This document shows, one piece after another, positions 48,103 to 56,693 of a stretch of DNA of 64,000 nucleotides. The first letter of the stretch is position 1; each line of letters starts with the position of its first letter. This stretch comes from Pararhizobium sp. IMCC3301 (GTDB taxonomy: Bacteria; Pseudomonadota; Alphaproteobacteria; Rhizobiales; GCA-2746425). The stretch lies in NCBI RefSeq assembly GCF_030758315.1, contig NZ_CP132336.1, forward strand, positions 310,001 to 374,000. Reading direction: 5' to 3'. The translations under genes and the position numbers were made by a program. The notes below the pieces were generated by a model. It was given only the letters and a program-made list of their open reading frames with translations, was not told the DNA's origin and made no database searches.

Positions 48103-48967
48103 ACGGCGGCTCAAGATCACAATTGAGGCTTCGCCCAAACAGGTCTTGTCGACCGATGAAATGGGGTCATTGTTTCCCAAGGGAACCTGGGTCTATCTGA
48201 CGGATGTCGGTATTGATCCGCTCGAAACGATCATTGCGTCGGCGGCAAAGTTGCGTGCTTGCGGCTATGTGCCGGTGCCGCATATTCCGGCACGACGGAT
48301 CAAAAGCGCAGAGGCGCTGGAATTGCGGATTGCACGCCTCAGCGCAGAAGCGGACGTTGACAATGTGCTGCTGATTGCCGGAGAGGCTGAACGGCAGATG
48401 GGGCCCTACTCCGCCTCCATCGAGATACTGCGCAGCGACATTTTGAACCGCTACGCAGTCCGGCGCATCGCTGTCGCGGGCCATCCGGAGGGCAGCACCG
48501 TGATCCCAGCCGATATGGTGCGCGCAAGTCTGCTGGAAAAGGCCGACTACGCCAGCAATACCGATGCCGAAATGCGCATTGTCACCCAGTTTGGATTTGA
48601 TGCCCCGCGCTTCATCGCCTGGGCCGACAGTCTGCCGGCCAAGGGCATTCACCTGCCGGTTCACATGGGTATGGCCGGACCGGCAAAAATGACGACCCTG
48701 ATCAAATATGCTGCCATTTGCGGCGTCGGGGCCTCAATGGGTTTCCTGAAAAAGCGCGGCTCGGCTCTGGCCGCCCTGGCGATGGGCTTTGACCCGGACC
48801 CGATATTGCAGGCTGTGGAAGACCATATTACGCAAAATCCGTTTTCTCCGCTGCAAGCTGCACATATATTTCCGTTCGGCGGATTGAAAAAATCTGCGAA
48901 TTGGCTTGACGAACGGGGCCTTTGGGACATAAAGAAATCTTTATATCTTGATGCAAATGTGGTTTAA
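48083..48967 (+). CDS. Short methylenetetrahydrofolate reductase-like protein (MetF superfamily)
   Basis: 294 residues from the ATG at 48083, with GGAGG eight bases upstream inside the preceding gene. The N-terminal stretch TIEASPK resembles the MetF beta1 motif with its catalytic Glu. Later parts follow the TIM-barrel pattern (VPHIPARRIKS; LLIAGE; IAVAGHPEG; RIVTQFGFD; PVHMGMAGPAK). It would interconvert methylene-THF and methyl-THF. In this island it may oxidise methyl-THF from demethylation or supply methyl-THF for methionine. The 3' end contains the second near-palindrome. Confidence 0.8.
   Translation: MELTALRRRLKITIEASPKQVLSTDEMGSLFPKGTWVYLTDVGIDPLETIIASAAKLRACGYVPVPHIPARRIKSAEALELRIARLSAEADVDNVLLIAGEAERQMGPYSASIEILRSDILNRYAVRRIAVAGHPEGSTVIPADMVRASLLEKADYASNTDAEMRIVTQFGFDAPRFIAWADSLPAKGIHLPVHMGMAGPAKMTTLIKYAAICGVGASMGFLKKRGSALAALAMGFDPDPILQAVEDHITQNPFSPLQAAHIFPFGGLKKSANWLDERGLWDIKKSLYLDANVV
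48929..48944. promoter_or_regulatory. Perfect palindrome before the pterin methyltransferase (SahR-like site?)
   Basis: ATAAAGA-AA-TCTTTAT has exact seven-base arms. It lies inside the 3' end of the MetF-like gene, 57 bases before the next ATG. It matches the element upstream of the homocysteine methyltransferase (36496-36513) over a 22-base stretch with two differences. A common regulator is probable; SahR identity is my recollection of the motif. Confidence 0.55.
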
Positions 48968-49001
48968 CACACATAATTGCTAACAACATTGGAATTGTCC
49001 C

Positions 49002-49955
49002 ATGACCCAGACTGTTGTCGCGTCCCAAACGCGCACGGCCCTTATCGGCTTCGACCAACCATTCTGCGTGATCGGCGAACGGATTAATCCAACCGGCCGC
49101 AAGAAGCTTGCAGCCGAAATGCTGGCCGGCAATTTCGATACCGTAAAGGCCGACGCACTGGCGCAGGTCGCCGCCGGCGCCACCATGCTTGACGTCAATG
49201 CCGGTGTCACCAGCATTGATCCCAACCTGAGCGAGCCACCGCTGCTGGCCGCGACTATCGAATTGGTACAGTCGCTGGTTGATATACCGCTTTGTATCGA
49301 TTCCTCGGTTCCCGCCGCTTTGGCGGCAGCGCTGGCAGTGTGCAAGGGCCGCCCTCTCGTCAACTCCGTCACCGGAGAAGTCGACCGGCTCGAGCTGGTG
49401 CTGCCGCTGTGCAAGAAATACGATGTGCCGGTGATTGCCATTTCCAATGACGAAACCGGCATCTCGGAAGATCCGGACGTGCGCTTTGAGGTGGCCAAAA
49501 AGATCGTCGAACATGCCATGGATTACGGTATCAAGCCGCATGACATTGTTGTCGATCCGCTGGTCATGCCGATCGGCGCCATGGGCACGGCGGGTCTGCA
49601 GGTGTTCGCGCTTTTGCGCCGCCTGCGCGAAGAATTGAAAGTCAACACCAGCTGCGGCGCATCCAACGTCTCATTTGGTCTGCCGCACCGTCATGGTATC
49701 AATGCGGCGTTTCTGCCGATGGCGATTGCCTCGGGCATGACGTCTGCGATCATGAACCCCTGCCGCCCCGTAGAAATGGAAGCAATCCATGCGGCAAATG
49801 TGCTGATGGGCACAGATGCCAATTGCCAGACCTGGATTTCCACCTATCGCGATCATGTGCCGGGAAACACAACCTCACCGACTGCAGCACCGGCGGCTCC
49901 CGGCGGCCGCCGCCGCGGCGGTCGCGAAGCGCGGCGGCCCAGGGCAACTGCATAA
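49002..49955 (+). CDS. Pterin-binding methyltetrahydrofolate methyltransferase (MetH module 2 / AcsE-MtrH type)
   Basis: 317 residues. A DHPS-like TIM barrel with the methyl-THF signature VIGERINPTGRKKLAAEM, QVAAGATMLDVNAGVTS, CIDSSVPAALAA, VNSVTGE and NTSCGASNVSFGLPHR. It transfers methyl between THF and the corrinoid protein. After the barrel (about 280) it ends with an Arg-rich tail (PGGRRRGGREARRPRATA). It stands between the MetF-like and the activator gene, and the SahR-like site precedes it. A similar stand-alone module serves split MetH. Confidence 0.9.
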   Translation: MTQTVVASQTRTALIGFDQPFCVIGERINPTGRKKLAAEMLAGNFDTVKADALAQVAAGATMLDVNAGVTSIDPNLSEPPLLAATIELVQSLVDIPLCIDSSVPAALAAALAVCKGRPLVNSVTGEVDRLELVLPLCKKYDVPVIAISNDETGISEDPDVRFEVAKKIVEHAMDYGIKPHDIVVDPLVMPIGAMGTAGLQVFALLRRLREELKVNTSCGASNVSFGLPHRHGINAAFLPMAIASGMTSAIMNPCRPVEMEAIHAANVLMGTDANCQTWISTYRDHVPGNTTSPTAAPAAPGGRRRGGREARRPRATA

Positions 49956-49970
49956 ACCGGAGATGCTCAA

Positions 49971-52043
49971 TTGAGCGAGACATTGGCTGCCGACGCAACG
50001 ACAGAGCCTGACGTGGAAGAAGAAGCCCTGGTGCTCTTCATGCCATCGGGTCGGCGCGGAAATTTTCCGGTCGGCACGCCGGTTCTCGATGCCGCCCGCT
50101 CGCTTGGTGTCTATATTGAATCGGTCTGCGGCGGGCGCGGCATATGCGGGCGCTGTCAGGTTGTGGTCGCAGAAGGCCGGTTTGCCAAACACGGCATCAC
50201 CAGTTCAGCCGACCATCTGGCGGCATTCACCGATACCGAGGCGCGGTATCGCGCCAAACGTATACTGGCCGACGACCGCCGTTTGTCTTGCTCTGCGAAA
50301 GTCACTGGCGATATCGTTATCGACATTCCACAGGATGTCCAGACGCAGCGTCAGGTGGTCCGCAAACGCGCCGAAAACCGCCGCATTGAGCGCGATCCGG
50401 CAATCAGACTGCATTTTGTCCAGGTTGAAGAGCCGGATATGGAACAGCCGCTGGGCGATCTCGACCGGTTGCTGGCTGCGCTGAAGAGTGAATGGCAACT
50501 GGACCATCTTCAGATCGATACCTGGCTCTATCCGAAAATCCAGAGCATTTTGCGAAAAGGCCATTGGGAAGCCACTGCCGCCGTACATACCAGAGACGGC
50601 ATCTCGACGCTGATCGGACTATGGCCCGGCTTCCACGATCAATTCTATGGTCTGGCCTTCGATATCGGTTCCACAACCATCGCCTGCCATCTGTCAGATA
50701 TGATGAGCGGGCGCACAATCGCCTCCTCCGGCACGTCAAATCCCCAGATCCGCTTTGGTGAAGATCTGATGTCGCGCGTCTCCTATGTAATGATGAATCC
50801 GGGCGGTGAGGAACAACTGACGAAAACAGTGCGTGACGCGGTTCGCACCCTGATTGAAAAAGTCTGCACCGATGCTGCCATCAGCCGGCATGATATTCTG
50901 GATTCCGTTTTCGTCGGCAATCCGGTGATGCACCACCTGCTTCTCGGCATCGATCCAACCGAGCTGGGCGGTGCACCCTTTGCGCTGGCGGTTTCAGGCG
51001 CTCTTGATTTTCCGGCACGGGAGCTGGATCTTGACCTTCATCCCGGCGCGCGCACCTATATGCTGCCCTGTATTGCCGGTCATGTCGGGGCGGATGCGGC
51101 AGCTGTCACGCTGGCAGAGGCCCCACACAAGGAAGAGGACTACACTTTGGTGGTCGATGTCGGCACCAATGCTGAAATCATGCTTGGCAACAAACAGCGG
51201 GTCGTGGCGGCATCTTCGCCAACCGGTCCTGCCTTTGAAGGCGCGGAAATTTCCTGTGGCCAGCGCGCCGCTCCCGGAGCCATTGAACGGGTCCGGATTG
51301 ATCCGGTGACACTTGAACCGCGCATCAAGGTAGTCGGCGTCGACGAATGGTCTGATGATCCCGCTTTTGCCAGACATGTGGAAGCGGTGGGCGTTACCGG
51401 TGTATGCGGCTCAGGCATCATTGAAGTTGTCGGTGAAATGTTTCTGGCCGGGCTGATTGATGAAGATGGTGTTCTTCAGGGTGCGATGGCGGAAAAATCC
51501 GACCGGGTGATTTCGGATGGCCGCACCTTCAGCTACATTTTATGGCGCGACCGAGTTGAGCTGAAGATCACCCAGACTGATATCCGCTCCATTCAACTGG
51601 CCAAAGCTGCGCTCTATGCCGGTATTAGACTGTTGATGGACAAACTGGCTATTTCACAGATCCGCAAGATAAAACTCGCCGGGGCTTTCGGCAGTTATAT
51701 CGACCCGAAATATGCCATTCTGATCGGGCTCATCCCGGATTGTGATCTGACCAAAGTCTCCGGCGTTGGCAACGCTGCCGGCACCGGTGCGCGTATGGCT
51801 TTGCTCAATCGCGGACACCGGCTGGAGATTGAAAATCTGGTCCGCCGCATCGAAAAAATCGAGACAGCGCTTGAGCCCAAATTTCAGGAGCACTTTGTCA
51901 ACGCAATGGCCTTTCCCAACAAGGTCGATGCCTTTCCCAATCTGGCTCAGGCGGTGGAACTGCCCGTCAGAAAACAAACCACATCCGGCGACGCCGATGG
52001 CAGACCGGCGCGTCGGCGCCGGCGGTCTCGCCCGACAGCATAA
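49971..52043 (+). CDS. Corrinoid activation protein RACo/RamA-like (2Fe-2S plus ASKHA/DUF4445)
   Basis: 690 residues from a TTG at 49971, chosen because GGAG lies nine bases upstream and the ferredoxin domain needs residues before the next in-frame ATG (codon 24). Plant-type 2Fe-2S site C53-x5-C59-x2-C62 and C107; linker; ASKHA ATPase core (LAFDIGSTTIACHL; VGTNAEIMLGN; GVCGSGIIEV; KLAGAFGSYID). Relatives use ATP and reduced ferredoxin to return Co(II) to Co(I). It ends with an Arg-rich tail (GRPARRRRRSRPTA). An activator like this is expected in air, where Co(I) is often oxidised. Confidence 0.9.
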   Translation: MSETLAADATTEPDVEEEALVLFMPSGRRGNFPVGTPVLDAARSLGVYIESVCGGRGICGRCQVVVAEGRFAKHGITSSADHLAAFTDTEARYRAKRILADDRRLSCSAKVTGDIVIDIPQDVQTQRQVVRKRAENRRIERDPAIRLHFVQVEEPDMEQPLGDLDRLLAALKSEWQLDHLQIDTWLYPKIQSILRKGHWEATAAVHTRDGISTLIGLWPGFHDQFYGLAFDIGSTTIACHLSDMMSGRTIASSGTSNPQIRFGEDLMSRVSYVMMNPGGEEQLTKTVRDAVRTLIEKVCTDAAISRHDILDSVFVGNPVMHHLLLGIDPTELGGAPFALAVSGALDFPARELDLDLHPGARTYMLPCIAGHVGADAAAVTLAEAPHKEEDYTLVVDVGTNAEIMLGNKQRVVAASSPTGPAFEGAEISCGQRAAPGAIERVRIDPVTLEPRIKVVGVDEWSDDPAFARHVEAVGVTGVCGSGIIEVVGEMFLAGLIDEDGVLQGAMAEKSDRVISDGRTFSYILWRDRVELKITQTDIRSIQLAKAALYAGIRLLMDKLAISQIRKIKLAGAFGSYIDPKYAILIGLIPDCDLTKVSGVGNAAGTGARMALLNRGHRLEIENLVRRIEKIETALEPKFQEHFVNAMAFPNKVDAFPNLAQAVELPVRKQTTSGDADGRPARRRRRSRPTA

Positions 52044-52058
52044 TTCAGGTACCGCAGA

Positions 52059-52973
52059 TCACTGCGGCAACAGATTGCCCGGCATTTCGCGAAATTCACG
52101 GATCAACTCGTCGGCAGCCACCTGACCGGCTTCTCCCAGATTATCCTGTCTGCTGAGCGCAACCTGATAGGTGCCAAGTGATGGAAGGCCGGTTTCGGCT
52201 TCTGTCAGTTCCACCAGTGGACCATCCACCAGACTGGCAGGAAATGGTGCCACTGCCAGGTCTGCCAGCAAGGCGGCACGCTGGCCGGCACTGTGGGCGC
52301 TGATAAAAGCAGACCGGTAGGGAATACCTATGCGCTCAAGTGCCTGAACCGCATTGCCACGCCACGGACAATCCTGCTCCCACATGGATACCGGCAGCGG
52401 CCGCCGCTGATGCGCACATCCGCCCTTGAGCCCGGCCCAGATAAGGCGCTCTTCCAGAACGACGTTGCTGCCCGGCGGCAGATCGATGATATTTCCACAG
52501 GTGGTCAGTGTCAGATCCAGTTCCTCGCGCCGGAACCGTTTCATCAACTCAACACTCATATCAATGATGACATCCAGCCTGACCCCCGGATAACATTCCG
52601 CAAAGCGGCGCAGCACATTCGGCAACAGCCGGACACCGTAATCATCGGGAGCGCCGATCCGCACAACCCCTTCCAGTTCGGGCTTGCGAAACTGCAGAAC
52701 CGCTTCCCGGTTCAATGCCAGCAGACGGCGCGCATAGGCCAGAAACTGCTCTCCGTCGGGCGTCAGCGATACCTCACGCGAGGTGCGGAACAGAACTTTC
52801 GTCTCAAGCGCTTCCTCAAGTTTCTTGACCTGCATGGAAATCGCTGAGGGGGTGCGAAACACCGCTTCCGCCGCCCGTGTCAGATTGCCGGTTTCAGCAA
52901 TAGCCACAAAGCTGCGCAACTGATCCGGGTCGAGCAGCGGCAGCCGGCTCCGGGAAAGATCATCAATTGACAT
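52059..52973 (-). CDS. LysR-family transcriptional regulator
   Basis: 304 residues. N-terminal winged HTH (LLDPDQLRSFVAIAETGNLTRAAEAVFRTP region) and a periplasmic-binding-like effector domain (VRIGAPDDYGVRLLPNVLRRF). The RIGAPDDY stretch resembles LsrB/VtlR-type regulators of Hyphomicrobiales. It is convergent with the activator gene (15 bases apart) and divergent from a DUF1127-like gene at 106 bases, the pattern of LysR control of a small neighbour. Whether it controls C1 genes is unknown. Confidence 0.87.
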   Translation of the reverse strand: MSIDDLSRSRLPLLDPDQLRSFVAIAETGNLTRAAEAVFRTPSAISMQVKKLEEALETKVLFRTSREVSLTPDGEQFLAYARRLLALNREAVLQFRKPELEGVVRIGAPDDYGVRLLPNVLRRFAECYPGVRLDVIIDMSVELMKRFRREELDLTLTTCGNIIDLPPGSNVVLEERLIWAGLKGGCAHQRRPLPVSMWEQDCPWRGNAVQALERIGIPYRSAFISAHSAGQRAALLADLAVAPFPASLVDGPLVELTEAETGLPSLGTYQVALSRQDNLGEAGQVAADELIREFREMPGNLLPQ

Positions 52974-53079
52974 CGCTCATCCATAATACAGGTTTTCTGA
53001 TAGATAGATTAAGATCTTTTCGTTTTTCTTACAAGTCAGAAATTGCCATCTTGACGGTGAGAGCGAAAGGATCAGTCAG

Positions 53080-53343
53080 ATGACAATACAGGTAACCCAC
53101 GAATTGTGCTGTGAACCGCAGAGCCGCCAGGCAGGAGCCACCTCCAACTTTCTGAGGTGGCCCGCAAAGATGCTGTCGGGCCTGCATCTGCGCAAAAAGA
53201 AGTGCGCAGAGCTGCCCATTCATGATGCCAGAGCGATGGCGGATATCGGCCTGGGAATAAACGGCCGCGACGGATCGCTCACACGCATTGCGAAAGAAAT
53301 CCAGCGGCAGGAGATGATCGCAGTGAGTCTGATGGGGCGGTAG
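53080..53343 (+). CDS. DUF1127-like small protein
   Basis: 87 residues. After a basic first half (LRWPAKMLSGLHLRKKKCAEL) comes the DUF1127-like signature HDARAMADIGLGINGRDG. AAAGGA precedes the ATG at a good distance. DUF1127 proteins are short, Arg/Lys-rich, and in Brucella and Agrobacterium some are linked to LysR regulators and RNA or phosphate metabolism. It is divergent from the LysR gene. A short protein of low complexity, so confidence is moderate. Confidence 0.6.
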   Translation: MTIQVTHELCCEPQSRQAGATSNFLRWPAKMLSGLHLRKKKCAELPIHDARAMADIGLGINGRDGSLTRIAKEIQRQEMIAVSLMGR

Positions 53344-53493
53344 AGCGGATCAGATTGTCTGGTGTGTCGGGAATTAGAAACCGGTCCAGCCTGCAAACGT
53401 CCTGCTCTGCGGCGATCCAACGACTGGGTCCCTGGGACAAGCCGTTATGAATTCACGCCAGAACCTCGGCCTGAAATCAGCAGATCATGGATT
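53344..53493. other. 150-base gap with no recognised feature
   Basis: Between the DUF1127-like gene and the convergent GGDEF-EAL gene I see no gene, strong hairpin or promoter. Short frames here are not supported by any Shine-Dalgarno or recognisable sequence. Confidence 0.5.
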
Positions 53494-55908
53494 TCACGCC
53501 GCATGACTGGTTTTATGATTGAATTTACCGGCGGCAACAGCCCGTTCGTGCTGACGCGCCCATGTGACAAGTGCTGGAACTGTGAGACTTGGTGAAAAGT
53601 AATATCCCTGTAGAATATCGATCTTGTGCCGCGCCAGGAAATCAACTTCGCTTTGGCTCTCAACACCTTCGGCGACGGTTTTGCAATTGAGCGTTTTGGC
53701 CATCAACAACACACAATCCATCATCGCAGCAACTCGATCGTCTCGATGAGCCTGGGAAATTAGCGAGCGGTCGATCTTTAGAAAATCGACCTGCATCTGG
53801 CCCAGGCGGGCAATATTCGAATAACCGGTGCCAAAATCATCGATCGAAATCCGGAAGCCCTGCCGATGCAGGGCTTCCAAAACCTCATCGGCGCGACCAT
53901 CCGACGCAAATAGCGTATCTTCGGTAATTTCGATCTCCATATGACGGCAATCGAAATTTTTCTCTGCTGCCAAACGTGCCAGAGAGCTGGTAAATGTCTG
54001 ATTGGAAAAATGTCTCGCGCCAATATTGACTGCCACCGACAATTCCAGTCCTGCTCTCGTCCAATGTCCATGATCATCAATCGCCCTGGCAATCGTCCAT
54101 TCACCAAGCCGTTCCATCACGGGGGAATGGGCAATGGTTGGAATCCACTGATTGGGAAGCAGCCGGCCCAACGCCGGGTGATCCCATCTGACAAGCGCCT
54201 CCACGCCTTGAATCTGGTTCGTCCTTGCGTGCACTTTTGGTTGGTATTCCAGCACAAGCTCGCCATGTGCGATGGCGTAGTCGACCGCGACGCAAAGCTC
54301 TGCCGCGGTCATCATCCCCATCTCGGGAGCATATGTCTCAAACCGGTTTTTTCCCGATCTTTTCGCGTGATACATGGCAATATCTGCGCATTTAAGCAGA
54401 CTATCCAGATTTGTTCCGTCTTGCGGATAACGAGCGCAACCAATACTGGCACCGTGACGCGAGATTTCCGAAAAAACTTCTGATGGCGCTGACAACTCAT
54501 CCCGAACCAGGCTGAGAAATTCGTGAATGTCGCGCTTGTTCGTGAGGCCCGGTATGACGATGGCGAATTCATCTCCACCCACCCGCGCGACGATTGGAGC
54601 CGATTGACCAACGCTCTTTTGGGAAAGGTTCCGAGCGGCGCTCTGAACGAGCAATTCCAACCTGGCTGCGCAGGCGCGCAGAAAACTGTCACCAAATCTG
54701 TGTCCGTGGATGTCATTGATCTGTTTAAAATCATCAAGATCAATGAATACGACAATCCCACCCCAGGATTTTCGGCTGCAGTCAGCAAATAATTCGCAGG
54801 TGAGTTCCTCAAATCGTTTCCGGTTGAACAAGCCGGTAACGCTGTCAGAGAATGCCATCACCGACATTTTCTTATTGGCGGAAGCAACCCGGCCAACCAT
54901 GACGTTATAGCCCCGGTTCAACTGCAGAATTTCCCGCAACGGTATAACGCCGGGGCGGACTGACGTCGGGTTTAACCGGGTTTTCTGTGCATTTTTGTGG
55001 ATGGATTGCAGAAGTTGTTCCAGCGGCCTCACCAGTGAGTTGATGAACAAAAGAACAAAGGCGCTCGATATCGTCCAACCAATCAGCAACGCAACAAAAA
55101 TCGAGGCGCTGTCTATATGGGCCTTTTGGTAAATCTCCTCAACGGGCTGGGGGATCATAACTCCCCAGCCCGGACCGGGAACCGTCGTCAGACCGGCAAT
55201 CATGTCACCCTTCAGAGCGGGAGAGTAGAATTGTTCGATTCCCGTCTCCCCCTTCATCATACGGGCCACCGAAGAAATTCCCGCAATATTTTTGCGTGAA
55301 GCCACCCATTCCGGCAGCGGATGCGCAAGAACGTTCCCGGCCTTGTCGACGATCGCTGCATGCCCATTTTTCCCGAACGAAATCTGTTTTCCAAGTTCGA
55401 TGAAGTATTTTGTATTGACCAAAGCGATGGCCAGACTGTCGCCATACCGGCGCACACCGAGCAACACATTCCCGTGCCGCTCCATTTCTAGAACATTCGA
55501 AAAAACCACGTCTCCGGATTTCGCGATCGTTCTGGCAATAGTCTGGATGTCCTGGGCCATGGGCGTTACAGATGCTTCAACGGTCCCGTCGGTTCGCGCA
55601 ATCAGTTTGCCGGATGGCTCATCAACAACGAAGACACTGATGATATTCAAAGCAGACATCAAAGGTTTGAGATCCCTGGTCGTTGTATCTGCCAGCAATG
55701 CGGAGGAAATCGAATTAAAAGTACCGACCAGATCCGTGTGGTAGCGCTTCAGCGCAAAGCCCAGATTCTGCGCCAGCAGCAAATGCCGGTCTTTCACTTC
55801 TGCAAATTCCCGATTTACTGCATGATTATATGACCACCGTCCGAAGATAGCGGTGGGGAGAATAGCCACGGTCAGAAATGCAATTAGCAAAATGGTACGA
55901 ATGCGCAT
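53494..55908 (-). CDS. Membrane diguanylate cyclase/phosphodiesterase (dCache-GGDEF-EAL)
   Basis: 804 residues from the ATG at 55908 (AGGGG about eight bases upstream). Membrane helix near 5-25, a periplasmic double-Cache-type sensor to about 280, second helix (IFVALLIGWTISSAFVLLFI), HAMP-like segment, GGDEF domain with intact RVGGDEFAIV and EAL domain with GVEALVRW, NIGARHF, EITE, DDFGTGYSN, FLKIDRS and LQGYYFS. The catalytic residues of both are intact, so it can make and break c-di-GMP. There is no RxxD inhibitory site five residues before GGDEF. It is not clearly tied to the neighbouring sox operon. Confidence 0.9.
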   Translation of the reverse strand: MRIRTILLIAFLTVAILPTAIFGRWSYNHAVNREFAEVKDRHLLLAQNLGFALKRYHTDLVGTFNSISSALLADTTTRDLKPLMSALNIISVFVVDEPSGKLIARTDGTVEASVTPMAQDIQTIARTIAKSGDVVFSNVLEMERHGNVLLGVRRYGDSLAIALVNTKYFIELGKQISFGKNGHAAIVDKAGNVLAHPLPEWVASRKNIAGISSVARMMKGETGIEQFYSPALKGDMIAGLTTVPGPGWGVMIPQPVEEIYQKAHIDSASIFVALLIGWTISSAFVLLFINSLVRPLEQLLQSIHKNAQKTRLNPTSVRPGVIPLREILQLNRGYNVMVGRVASANKKMSVMAFSDSVTGLFNRKRFEELTCELFADCSRKSWGGIVVFIDLDDFKQINDIHGHRFGDSFLRACAARLELLVQSAARNLSQKSVGQSAPIVARVGGDEFAIVIPGLTNKRDIHEFLSLVRDELSAPSEVFSEISRHGASIGCARYPQDGTNLDSLLKCADIAMYHAKRSGKNRFETYAPEMGMMTAAELCVAVDYAIAHGELVLEYQPKVHARTNQIQGVEALVRWDHPALGRLLPNQWIPTIAHSPVMERLGEWTIARAIDDHGHWTRAGLELSVAVNIGARHFSNQTFTSSLARLAAEKNFDCRHMEIEITEDTLFASDGRADEVLEALHRQGFRISIDDFGTGYSNIARLGQMQVDFLKIDRSLISQAHRDDRVAAMMDCVLLMAKTLNCKTVAEGVESQSEVDFLARHKIDILQGYYFSPSLTVPALVTWARQHERAVAAGKFNHKTSHAA

Positions 55909-56042
55909 GTACAAACCCCTTTCACCAAAGGAGTTAGCACCGTTTCGCCACTAGGGAGTTAAGGCAAAACGGTTCTTGCAGATCTGGTAAACCGAACCTT
56001 CTGGTATTGGTGAATAATTAAACCAATGTGGTAGAATACTCC

Positions 56043-56693
56043 CTAAACCACAAGCCGTTCACCACCTGCAGGCTTCTCCTCTCTCATGCCAAACAGGCGC
56101 GCGGAGCGGGTAATGAGACACCACAGATAATCTGCCATAGAGGCACGGATGATCAGCCGAAAGGTCTCCGGCGCACCGGTATCGGTATGAAGCTGCCAGA
56201 CATGGGCATTGGCATGGCCGAAATTCGACCCCTTGACCTGCCCGGCAGCAAACCCGCGAGCGTGCATATCCAGTGTTGTCAGATTCATCAAGATCTCCCG
56301 GGTCTGGCATCCGCTGATATCAATGCAGCTATAATAATCAGTCACATTTGACAGTTGAAAATGCTGTCCGGTCAGCGCCTTCGACAGTTGAGCTTTCACC
56401 CTGGATTCGGCGTCTTTTTCGGTAACCAGCATCCATTCATCCGGTCCCAGCCACAAGATCGAAATCGCGCCATTTCCATAAAATGCCGTGGAACAGGGTT
56501 CTGTCGGCAGTCTGGCGCCCTTGCTGAGCTGGGTGAACAGCTCCTTTCCGATGGTCGCATCCACCCGCAGGATCAACTTTCCAAGATGAGCCGCTTCCTG
56601 CATGCTCAATCCATCGTCACCGAAGACCGGCAACCGATGCGACAGCACGCTTATGCGTTCCAGCGGCTCTCGCGTCACTTCAGATGGTGCCAT
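56043..56693 (-). CDS. soxG: Sarcosine oxidase gamma subunit
   Basis: 216 residues from the ATG at 56693; a GTG two codons earlier is possible. SoxG-type fold with LGKLILRVDATIGKEL, ISILWLGPDEWMLVT, TDYYSCIDISG and LIIRASMADYLW. Small subunit of the heterotetrameric sarcosine oxidase. It overlaps the soxA end by 14 bases, so it is last of soxBDAG. A short stem with A/T-rich sequence lies just after the stop (TGTGGT/ACCACA at 56027-56052) and may help end the transcript. Confidence 0.85.
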   Translation of the reverse strand: MAPSEVTREPLERISVLSHRLPVFGDDGLSMQEAAHLGKLILRVDATIGKELFTQLSKGARLPTEPCSTAFYGNGAISILWLGPDEWMLVTEKDAESRVKAQLSKALTGQHFQLSNVTDYYSCIDISGCQTREILMNLTTLDMHARGFAAGQVKGSNFGHANAHVWQLHTDTGAPETFRLIIRASMADYLWCLITRSARLFGMREEKPAGGERLVV

